The position numbers and the translations under genes were made by a program. Shown here piece by piece: positions 1 to 5,835 of a DNA stretch of 7,216 nucleotides; position 1 is the stretch's first letter, and the number at the start of each line of letters is the position of its first letter. This DNA comes from Bacteroidales bacterium (GTDB lineage Bacteria > Bacteroidota > Bacteroidia > Bacteroidales > F082): assembly GCA_900771045.1 (NCBI GenBank), contig CAAGMM010000117.1, positions 1-7,216 of the forward strand, given 5' to 3'. The notes under the pieces were generated by a model, which was not told the origin of the DNA, searched no databases, and worked only from the letters and a program-made list of their open reading frames with translations.

Positions 1-35
1 CTACACTCTTTCCCTACACGACGCTCTTCCGATCT
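1..35 (+). other. Illumina Read 1 sequencing adapter (artefact)
   Basis: The first 35 bases match the 3' part of the Illumina TruSeq universal (P5/Read 1) adapter, ending in ACACGACGCTCTTCCGATCT at 16-35. The match stops exactly at the usual CCGATCT insert junction, after which sequence in the RpoD reading frame begins. This is leftover library adapter at a contig end and not part of the organism. The reading frame of rpoD must not be extended leftwards into it. Confidence 0.97.
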
Positions 36-411
36 CATTACGGAACAAGAGGTTAAGGAATCGATGAAAAACGCCGGGCGTCATATCTCTATGGATGCTC
101 CTCTGATTCAGGACGAGGAAAACACCATGTACGACGTGATGAAAAGCGATGAGGTGGCGACTCCGGAGACGCAGCTGCTTTACGAGTCACTGAAAAAAGA
201 GATAGAACGCGCCATCTCGACCCTTACACAACGCGAGGCCGACGTGATTCGTCTTTATTTCGGATTGTCCGGGAATCACCCTATGACGCTTGAGGAAATC
301 GGCGAGAAATTCGAACTCACGAGGGAAAGAGTCCGCCAAATCAAGGAAAAAGCCATCAGAAGGCTGAAACACACCAGCCGAAGCAAGATTCTGAAAAGTT
401 ACCTTGGATAG
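36..411 (+). CDS. rpoD: RNA polymerase primary sigma factor RpoD, C-terminal fragment (5' partial)
   Basis: This is the last 124 codons of the housekeeping sigma factor, which directs RNA polymerase to promoters. The frame is open from position 37 to the TAG at 409-411; the ATG at 64 is internal, because the frame runs on upstream (ITEQEVKES) until the adapter. The fragment covers the end of region 3, the region 3.2 finger (around SMDAPLIQDEEN, 18-29 of the fragment), and region 4. Region 4.1 reads LTQREADVIRLYFGLSG, and region 4.2 carries the -35-binding helix-turn-helix in TLEEIGEKFELTRERVRQIK. The tail HTSRSKILKSYLG is characteristic of Bacteroidota RpoD. Regions 1.2-2.4 and the true start are missing only because the contig ends here, so this is not a pseudogene. 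A strong terminator follows 34 bases downstream. Confidence 0.96.
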
Positions 412-445
412 TTTATAGGTTGGTTCTATAAATTTCACTTTTTAT

Positions 446-482
446 AAAAAACGGGTTCTGCAAATACAGAGCCCGTTTTTTT
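446..482. terminator. Bidirectional intrinsic terminator between rpoD and infB
   Basis: A 15-bp stem pairs 446-460 (AAAAAACGGGTTCTG) with 467-481 (CAGAGCCCGTTTTTT) around the 6-base loop CAAATA at 461-466. The only imperfection is T456 opposite G471, a G-U wobble on the plus strand and an A-C mismatch on the minus strand. The stem ends in T7 on the plus strand and in T6 on the minus strand. It can therefore stop both the rpoD transcript from the left and the infB transcript from the right. It lies 34 bases past the rpoD stop and 19 bases past the infB stop. Confidence 0.92.
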
Positions 483-501
483 GTTGACGGTGTTCGTCGT
501 C

Positions 502-3500
502 CTACAATTTCCTGCTGACTTCTTTTTCGACGTAGCCTTCAATGATGTCGCCGACTTTGATGTCGTTGAAATTCTGAATGTTGAGACCGCATTCAAATCC
601 CGCGCCGACTTCTTTGACATCATCTTTGAAGCGTTTGAGCGAGCCGAGCGTTCCGGTATGTATGACGATGCCGTCGCGGATGACCCTGACTTTTGTCTGG
701 CGGTTGACTTTTCCGTCAAGCACCTGGCATCCGGCGATGCGTCCCACCTTGCTGATGTCGAACACTTCGCGAATCTCGATGTTGCAGGTGACGACTTCTT
801 CAATCTTAGGCGCGAGCATACCTTCGATAGCCGACTTGATTTCCTCGATGGCTGTGTAAATGATGGAATAGACGCGAATATCAATCTGTTCGCGTTCGGC
901 TAATTTGCGTGCCTGCGCCGTTGGGCGGACGTTGAAGGCGACGATGACGGCATCCGAGGCCGAGGCCAACGAAATATCCGACTCGCTTATCGCACCGACT
1001 GCCTTGTGAATGACGTTCACCTGAACTTCTTCCGTGGAAAGCTTTAACAATGAATCGGAAAGTGCTTCGACAGAGCCATCGACATCAGCTTTGACGATGA
1101 TGTTGAGCTCCTTGAAGTCGCCGATTGCCAGGCGGCGTCCGATTTCGTCGAGGGTGATGTGTTTTTGCGTACGGAGGCCTTGTTCGCGCTGCAGCTGCTG
1201 ACGACGTGTGACGATTGCCTTTGCCTCTTTCTCGTCGTTCATGACGATGAATCCGTCGCCGGCCTGAGGCGCCCCGCTTAGTCCTAACAGCAATACCGGC
1301 GTTGATGGTCCGGCTTCCTGAACAAGCTGGTTCCGTTCGTTGAACATTGCCTTAACTTTGCCGAAAGTCGTTCCCGCCAAGACGATGTCGCCTATGCGCA
1401 ACGTTCCGTCCTGAACGAGGATTTTCGCCACATAGCCGCGGCCTTTGTCCAAAGCGGACTCTATGACCGCGCCTTTGGCGAGACGTTTGGGGTTGCCTTT
1501 CAAATCAAGCATTTCGGCTTCGAGGAGTACCTTGTCTAAAAGTTTATCGACATTAAGCCCCTCTTTGGCCGAAATTTCCTGCGACTGATATTTTCCGCCC
1601 CAGTCTTCAACCAGGATGTTCATATTTGCGAGTTGTTCGTATATTTTCTGAGGGTTGGATGTCGGTTTGTCTATTTTGTTTATTGCGAAGACGATTGGCA
1701 CGCTGGCGGCCTGTGCGTGGTTGATAGCCTCGACTGTCTGCGGCATGACGCTGTCGTCTGCGGCGATGACGATGATGGCGACATCGGTGATGCCGGCTCC
1801 TCTGGCTCGCATAGCGGTAAACGCTTCGTGTCCGGGAGTATCAAGGAACGTTATTTTCTTGCCTTCGGCGTTGGTCACCTCGTAGGCTCCGATATGCTGT
1901 GTGATACCGCCCGCTTCACCTGCGACGACGTTGGAATGCCTGATGAAGTCTAAGAGTTTCGTCTTTCCGTGGTCAACGTGTCCCATAACGGTGACGATAG
2001 GTGCGCGTTGGATGAGGTCTTCGGGGTTGTCTTCCACGTCCTGTTCGGCGATGGCCTCCTGGACGTCGATGCTCGTAAATTCAACCTTGAAGCCGAACTC
2101 TTCAGCGACGAGTGCGAGGATTTCAGCGTTAAGTCTCTGATTTATAGACACAAACATTCCGAGACTCATACAGGTTGAAATGACCTTGGTGACGGGGACG
2201 TTCATCATCGTCGCTAACTCGTTTGCCGTGACGAACTCGGTTACTTTAAGAGTTTTCTTATCTTCCTGTTTGAGCATCATTTCCTCTTCAAGTTCCTCCC
2301 CTACCCTCTGACGTTTCTCCCTGCGGTGCTTTGAGGTTTTGGATTTTCCGAGAGGCGACAGGCGTGCCAGCGTCTCCCTTATCTGCTTCTGGATTTCCTC
2401 ATCGGTAGGCTCGGGTGCCTCGACAAAAGGCTTCTTTTTACCGAATTTGTCATTTCTGCCCTGTTCCGGACGCCCGTTCTTGCCGCCGTGTTTCTGATCC
2501 TGTGGCTTGCCTTTACCGTTGTTTTGCGTGACTTGCTGTGTCGCGCCGGCCTCGATGCGTTTGCGTTTCTTCTTGTTCTGCCCCACTTTGGCGTCAACGG
2601 AAGACGCTACCGGACGTCTGTCTTTCGACGACTTGAAGGACGTCTGCGACAAATCGATTTTGCCGACGACCTTCGGGCCCTCGAGTTTTTTAACCTTCGT
2701 CTCTATGAAGTTAGGCTTTTTTTCCTCTTTTTTCGTCTCCGGCTTCACTTCGGACTCAACCTCTTTTTTTGAGTTATCTACCTGAGGATCAGGCTTTTTA
2801 GCCTCATCTTTCTTCAATCCGTCATTTTTGGGAGCTTGAACCTTTTTGTCATCCTGAACTTTTTTGTTTTCAGGATGTTTTTGTTCGTTTTTTTCAGACT
2901 TTTCGTTGTTTGTGTTTTTCGGTTTGCCGTGTTTCTTGGACTTCTCATCTTCGAGTTCTATTTTGCCCAAGACTTTGATGCCGATTTTCGTCTCACCATC
3001 GTTTTTTACGGCGTTTTCAACAACAGGACTCGGCACATCCTGCTTCAGTTCCTGTACAACCTCCTGTTTTTCTTCCTGCTTGATGTCCTCACCTTCTTCG
3101 GCCGATTTTTCCGAAGAGACTGTTTCGATTTTTTCGATTTCCACTTCGGCTTTAACTTCGGCTTCTACAGACCGTTTCTCAACCTCTTCTTTATCGGCAG
3201 ATGTCTGCTCGGGTTCCTTTTCCGGTTCTGTTTTCGGCTTCACGGCAGTTTCCGCAACCGGTTTTTCTTCTTCAATTGTGGCTTTCGGAGTCTGCTTTGC
3301 TGCTTTTTTCGCAACTTTCTTTTCAGCAGAAGTCTTCTCCTCTTTTTTCGATTCTGGAAGAACGACTTTTCTGTCGGCGAGTTTTTCAGCCTTTTTCTTG
3401 ACCTCGATGTCACCCTGATACTTCTTCATCAGGAGGCTGTAGGCTTTCTCGTCAATCTTGGCGTTAGGCGTATCAACCTGAACGCCTTCTTTCGACAAAT

Positions 3501-3576
3501 ATTCCTGAACCGTGGCAAAACCCACGTTTATTTCCTTTAAAACTCTTGACAGTCTGTACGTTACTTCTTCGGCCAT
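502..3576 (-). CDS. infB: Translation initiation factor IF-2
   Basis: This is a 1024-residue IF-2, the GTPase that brings initiator fMet-tRNA to the 30S subunit and promotes subunit joining. An IF2N-type domain occupies about residues 1-55. It is followed by a long Lys/Glu/Pro-rich, probably disordered linker (about 60-440), then a second IF2N domain (about 445-500, VTEFVTANELATMMNVPVTK). The G domain has G1 GHVDHGKT (532-539), G2 GGITQHIG (556-563), G3 DTPGHE (579-584), G4 NKID (633-636) and G5 SAKEG (669-673). Domains II, III and the C-terminal tRNA-binding domain run to residue 1024. The length exceeds that of E. coli IF-2 (about 890) because of the linker. The start MAEEVTYRLSRV is the family's natural N-terminus, and no clear Shine-Dalgarno precedes it. 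It is the last gene of the rimP-nusA-infB operon, 90 bases after nusA. Confidence 0.98.
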   Translation of the reverse strand: MAEEVTYRLSRVLKEINVGFATVQEYLSKEGVQVDTPNAKIDEKAYSLLMKKYQGDIEVKKKAEKLADRKVVLPESKKEEKTSAEKKVAKKAAKQTPKATIEEEKPVAETAVKPKTEPEKEPEQTSADKEEVEKRSVEAEVKAEVEIEKIETVSSEKSAEEGEDIKQEEKQEVVQELKQDVPSPVVENAVKNDGETKIGIKVLGKIELEDEKSKKHGKPKNTNNEKSEKNEQKHPENKKVQDDKKVQAPKNDGLKKDEAKKPDPQVDNSKKEVESEVKPETKKEEKKPNFIETKVKKLEGPKVVGKIDLSQTSFKSSKDRRPVASSVDAKVGQNKKKRKRIEAGATQQVTQNNGKGKPQDQKHGGKNGRPEQGRNDKFGKKKPFVEAPEPTDEEIQKQIRETLARLSPLGKSKTSKHRREKRQRVGEELEEEMMLKQEDKKTLKVTEFVTANELATMMNVPVTKVISTCMSLGMFVSINQRLNAEILALVAEEFGFKVEFTSIDVQEAIAEQDVEDNPEDLIQRAPIVTVMGHVDHGKTKLLDFIRHSNVVAGEAGGITQHIGAYEVTNAEGKKITFLDTPGHEAFTAMRARGAGITDVAIIVIAADDSVMPQTVEAINHAQAASVPIVFAINKIDKPTSNPQKIYEQLANMNILVEDWGGKYQSQEISAKEGLNVDKLLDKVLLEAEMLDLKGNPKRLAKGAVIESALDKGRGYVAKILVQDGTLRIGDIVLAGTTFGKVKAMFNERNQLVQEAGPSTPVLLLGLSGAPQAGDGFIVMNDEKEAKAIVTRRQQLQREQGLRTQKHITLDEIGRRLAIGDFKELNIIVKADVDGSVEALSDSLLKLSTEEVQVNVIHKAVGAISESDISLASASDAVIVAFNVRPTAQARKLAEREQIDIRVYSIIYTAIEEIKSAIEGMLAPKIEEVVTCNIEIREVFDISKVGRIAGCQVLDGKVNRQTKVRVIRDGIVIHTGTLGSLKRFKDDVKEVGAGFECGLNIQNFNDIKVGDIIEGYVEKEVSRKL

Positions 3577-3666
3577 AATTAAAATATTAGTTAAATCCTT
3601 ATTGTTTTTTAGGTGAGTCTAACAAATTGATTATCAGTTTTTTTAGTTAATTTCTAAACTTATACA
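3577..3666 (-). other. AT-rich nusA-infB intergenic spacer
   Basis: These 90 bases separate the nusA stop from the infB start and are much more AT-rich than the flanking genes. I see no GC-rich hairpin with a T-run, so no intrinsic terminator, and no clear TAnnTTTG promoter box. The 8-mer TTAGTTAA (TTAACTAA in the mRNA sense) occurs twice, at 3587-3594 and 3643-3650. This fits an internal spacer of one transcript, with an unstructured, A-rich translation initiation region for infB. Confidence 0.5.
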
Positions 3667-4908
3667 TCAGTCTTCAAACTCCGCCTTCAGAATGGCGATG
3701 ACATCATTGACGGTTTCGATTTCGAGGTCGGCGCGTGATGAGATGACTTCCGGAGTATAGGCGAGTACGTCTTTGGCGGTGTCGCAGCCCATTTTGCGTA
3801 GCGATTCGATGATCCATTCGTCAATCTCGTCGGTGAATTCCTTGAGGTCAACGTCGTCTTCTGTTTCGTTATCGCTGTTTCTATAGACTTCTATCTCATA
3901 GCCGGTGAGTCTGCCGGCGAGTTTGATGTTGTAGCCGCCTTTTCCGATGGCGAGGCTGACTTGGTCGTTGTCCATATAGACGTCGGCGACTTTTGCATCT
4001 TCGTTGATGGAGATAGACTGAATCTTTGCGGGGCTGAGTGCCCTGGTGATGAAGAGGTCGGGTTTGGTAGTATAATTGATGACGTCGATGTTTTCGTTGC
4101 GCAGTTCGCGCACTATTCCGTGAATGCGCGAGCCCTTCATACCGACGCATGCGCCGACGGGGTCGATGCGGTCGTCATACGATTCGACGGCGATTTTCGC
4201 CCTTTGTCCGGGTTCGCGCACGACTTTGCGGATGGTGATGAGGCCGTCATAAACTTCCGGCACTTCCATCTCGAAAAGGCGGAGAAGGAAGCGTTCATCG
4301 GTTCTCGACAGAGTGATGAGGGGCTTGCCGTTCTTGTTTTCAACGTTTTTGACGACGGCGCGGATGGTGTCGCCTTTTTTGAAGTTGTCGGCTGGAATCT
4401 GCTCGCTTTTCGGCATAACCATCTCTATTTTCTCTTCATCAACGACGAAAAGTTCTTTCTTCCAAGCCTGGCTCACTTCACCAGTCACCAACTCGCCGAT
4501 GCGGTCTTTATATTTTAAGACGATGTTGTCGTTCTCGTATTCGAGAATCTTTCCCGCAAGGTTCTGACGGATAGAGAGAATCTCGCGTCGGCCAAAGCTT
4601 TGAATGTCAACGAATTCAGCCACGTCGTCACCGACCTCGAAGTCCGGTTCGATCTTAATGGCGTCGGAATAGGCAATTTGGCTGAGTTCGTCTTCGACGG
4701 CTCCGTCTTCGACGACAGTCCGGTTGTGATAAATCTCAAAATTGCCTTTCTCACTGTTAACGATGACCTCGAAAAATTCGTCGGTACCGTATTTTTTTGC
4801 TATCATTGCCTTAAACACATCCTTTATTATATGTTCCAAAGCAGGACGGTCGATGTTCTTTAACTCTTTGAATTCAGAGAAATTGTCGATTAAATTTAAT
4901 GCTTCCAT
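3667..4908 (-). CDS. nusA: Transcription termination/antitermination factor NusA
   Basis: This 413-residue NusA binds RNA polymerase and nascent RNA, and modulates pausing, intrinsic termination and antitermination. The RNAP-binding N-terminal domain spans about 1-125 (FGRREILSIRQNLAGKI near its end). An S1 domain covers about 135-200, starting at GELVTGEV and followed by ITLSRTDERFLLRLFEMEVPEV. KH1 lies at about 245-300 (VGACVGMKGSRI, GxxG = GMKG 256-259) and KH2 at about 305-345 (AIGKGGYNIKLAGRLTG, GxxG = GKGG 322-325). After an acidic stretch, about 360-413 look like one helix-hairpin-helix-like acidic repeat (IIESLRKMGCDTAKDVLAYTPE). This is shorter than E. coli NusA, which has two such repeats. 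The ATG is preceded by an A-rich leader without a Shine-Dalgarno, 20 bases after the rimP stop, so the two genes are almost certainly co-transcribed. Confidence 0.98.
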   Translation of the reverse strand: MEALNLIDNFSEFKELKNIDRPALEHIIKDVFKAMIAKKYGTDEFFEVIVNSEKGNFEIYHNRTVVEDGAVEDELSQIAYSDAIKIEPDFEVGDDVAEFVDIQSFGRREILSIRQNLAGKILEYENDNIVLKYKDRIGELVTGEVSQAWKKELFVVDEEKIEMVMPKSEQIPADNFKKGDTIRAVVKNVENKNGKPLITLSRTDERFLLRLFEMEVPEVYDGLITIRKVVREPGQRAKIAVESYDDRIDPVGACVGMKGSRIHGIVRELRNENIDVINYTTKPDLFITRALSPAKIQSISINEDAKVADVYMDNDQVSLAIGKGGYNIKLAGRLTGYEIEVYRNSDNETEDDVDLKEFTDEIDEWIIESLRKMGCDTAKDVLAYTPEVISSRADLEIETVNDVIAILKAEFED

Positions 4909-4928
4909 ATATTATTTGTTTGTTTTTT

Positions 4929-5390
4929 CTATAATTTCACATAAGGCCTTATTTCCTTGACGGAATCGATGTTGACGGAAGTTTTTTCGCCCATCGTCTT
5001 CTTCACCAAACGCCCGAACCTTTTTTCAATGACTTCGGTGAGTTCGAGGTTTCCGTCGCTGATGCCGTCAAGACGGAATATGCGTCTCGGAGCGTCTCCG
5101 ATTAAGACCGCGACCTCCCGCCCTATATATTTAAGGTATTGCCTCCTGATGACGAGTGGGTCGTCGATGCCTGCCGATGAAACGCTCAGTTCGTAGTCTT
5201 CAACGTCCCTGTCGAGGTTGTCTTCTATGAAGCGGCTCACTTCGACGCATTTTTCGATGGTCACTGCCGAATCGGAATCCAACGTCACGAGGATGTTGTC
5301 GGCGGCCGAGACAGTCACGCTCACGAGATAGGTGTCGGTATCCGCGAGAGCTTTGTTTGCCAATTCTGATATTTTATCTTTATCTATCAT
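4929..5390 (-). CDS. rimP: Ribosome maturation factor RimP
   Basis: This is a 153-residue RimP, needed for late maturation of the 30S ribosomal subunit. The N-terminal domain (about 1-80) ends in the family motif VSSAGIDDPL (70-79), equivalent to VSSPGLDRPL elsewhere. The C-terminal SH3-like domain (about 81-153) includes KYIGREVAVLI. I chose the ATG at 5388-5390 (MIDKDKISEL). The frame stays open 22 codons further to 5456, but that extension would run through the terminator hairpin and into the tRNA-Gln gene, and it would exceed the usual family length of about 150. No Shine-Dalgarno is visible (TTTGAGAAAT precedes the ATG). It is the first protein gene of the rimP-nusA-infB operon. Confidence 0.95.
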   Translation of the reverse strand: MIDKDKISELANKALADTDTYLVSVTVSAADNILVTLDSDSAVTIEKCVEVSRFIEDNLDRDVEDYELSVSSAGIDDPLVIRRQYLKYIGREVAVLIGDAPRRIFRLDGISDGNLELTEVIEKRFGRLVKKTMGEKTSVNIDSVKEIRPYVKL

Positions 5391-5397
5391 ATTTCTC

Positions 5398-5431
5398 AAA
5401 TAAAAAGACCTGTTACATTCCGTAGCAGGTC
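5398..5431 (-). terminator. Intrinsic terminator between tRNA-Gln and rimP
   Basis: On the minus strand the arm GACCTGCTAC (5431-5422) pairs with GTAACAGGTC (5416-5407) around the 5-base loop GGAAT. There is one A-C mismatch at 5413/5425. TTTTTATTT follows at 5406-5398. The hairpin lies 14 bases after the 3' end of tRNA-Gln and directly before the rimP start. It should end the tRNA transcript, and any rimP-nusA-infB mRNA starting at the tRNA promoter must read through it. The mismatch and the A in the U-tract suggest incomplete termination (inference). Confidence 0.8.
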
Positions 5432-5445
5432 CCTTCGTTTCAACG

Positions 5446-5516
5446 TTGTCGAGCAAGGATTCGAACCTTGACAGGCAGAACCAAAATCTGCAGTGCTGCC
5501 ATTACACCACTCGACA
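5446..5516 (-). tRNA. tRNA-Gln (anticodon TTG)
   Basis: A 71-nt cloverleaf can be folded by eye. The acceptor stem TGTCGAG pairs perfectly with CTCGACA, with discriminator A at 5446. The D stem is short (GTG/CAC). The anticodon stem GCAGA/TCTGC encloses the loop TTTTGGT with anticodon TTG, reading CAA. The T arm is CAAGG-TTCGAAT-CCTTG. The weak U1-A72 first pair is typical of bacterial tRNA-Gln. The 3' CCA is not encoded. It heads the rimP-nusA-infB operon, a position held by metY (initiator tRNA) in E. coli. Confidence 0.96.
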
Positions 5517-5543
5517 CCATCAGTTCTTTCCCGAATGTGACCG

Positions 5544-5551
5544 CAAAGATA
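5544..5551 (-). promoter_or_regulatory. Bacteroidota -7 promoter box for tRNA-Gln and probably the rimP operon
   Basis: On the minus strand TATCTTTG matches the Bacteroidota primary-sigma -7 consensus TAnnTTTG and is followed by CGGTC. It sits 27 bases before the tRNA-Gln 5' end, which gives a short leader. A clear -33 TTG element is not present about 19 bases upstream; that region is A/T-rich instead. No better promoter is seen between the tRNA and rimP. Confidence 0.75.
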
Positions 5552-5622
5552 CGAAATATTTTTTAAAAACGGCATTTTTTTAATTTTTTTTTTTGTACGT
5601 GTAAAACAAGACGATTTTTTTG

Positions 5623-5630
5623 TAACTTTG
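5623..5630 (+). promoter_or_regulatory. Bacteroidota -7 promoter box for tRNA-Val
   Basis: TAACTTTG fits TAnnTTTG and lies 13 bases before the tRNA-Val 5' end, so transcription would start a few bases ahead of the tRNA. It is followed by CGGTG, nearly the same as after the divergent tRNA-Gln box. No -33 TTG is found at the usual 19-base spacing; TTTTG at 5591-5595 is about 27 bases away. Upstream are T7 and T11 runs (5575-5581, 5584-5594). Confidence 0.75.
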
Positions 5631-5643
5631 CGGTGTCTTTCAG

Positions 5644-5718
5644 GGAAGCTTAGCTCAGTTGGTTTAGAGCGCTTGCCTTACAAGCAAGAGGTCACTGGTT
5701 CGACCCCAGTAGTTTCCA
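5644..5718 (+). tRNA. tRNA-Val (anticodon TAC)
   Basis: A complete 75-nt cloverleaf. The acceptor stem GGAAGCT pairs with AGTTTCC (one G-U), with discriminator A at 5718. The D arm is GCTC-AGTTGGTTTA-GAGC. The anticodon stem CTTGC/GCAAG encloses CTTACAA with anticodon TAC (valine). The variable loop is AGGTC, and the T arm is ACTGG-TTCGACC-CCAGT. CCA is not encoded. It is transcribed away from tRNA-Gln. The sequence directly after its 3' end is the repeat described at 5719-5792. Confidence 0.96.
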
Positions 5719-5792
5719 CGAAGCCTGACAACCAGCGGCTTACGCCTGATTTTGAAGGAGTGTCGGCGCAAAATCGGCGCACGTATTTTTTT
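5719..5792 (+). repeat. tRNA-trailing repeat, copy 1 (after tRNA-Val)
   Basis: Immediately after tRNA-Val comes a stretch of about 74 bp that resembles the sequence after the tRNA at the right window edge (copy 2, minus strand). Shared blocks in order are CTGA 7 bases after the tRNA, CGGyTTrCGCC, a variable middle, the 19-bp core TCGGCGCAAAATCGGCGCA (5763-5781; two C/T differences from copy 2), and a T-run (5786-5792). Inside the core the 8-mer TCGGCGCA occurs twice (5763-5770, 5774-5781) with an 11-bp period. Its function is unknown. It could be a tRNA trailer/terminator, a site left by an integrase, or a dispersed repeat. Confidence 0.7.
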
Positions 5793-5835
5793 GTGTTTTG
5801 CGTGCTTAAATCCAGCAGAAAAAAAATCATAAACT

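Noticed and set aside
64..411. rpoD starting at the ATG at 64 as a complete small sigma-like gene
   Set aside because: The frame continues upstream with RpoD-like sequence up to the adapter, so the ATG is an internal methionine.
2836..3540. Long open frame on the plus strand (234 codons) opposite infB, rich in F, L and R
   Set aside because: It is the antisense shadow of the Lys/Glu-rich IF-2 linker: AAA/GAA codons read as TTT/TTC. The IF-2 domains on the other strand are unmistakable.
3961..4518. Open frame on the plus strand opposite nusA (185 codons)
   Set aside because: The minus strand encodes clear NusA S1 and KH motifs. The plus frame has no recognisable domain and no initiation context.
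5391..5456. 22-codon N-terminal extension of rimP
   Set aside because: The region holds the terminator hairpin and the 3' end of tRNA-Gln, and RimP proteins normally begin near MIDKDKI-type sequence with a total length of about 150.
5584..5594. T11 homopolymer as a possible phase-variable tract
   Set aside because: It lies between divergent tRNA promoters in very AT-rich sequence and outside any coding region. Length change would hardly switch a gene; it may act as an upstream A/T element.
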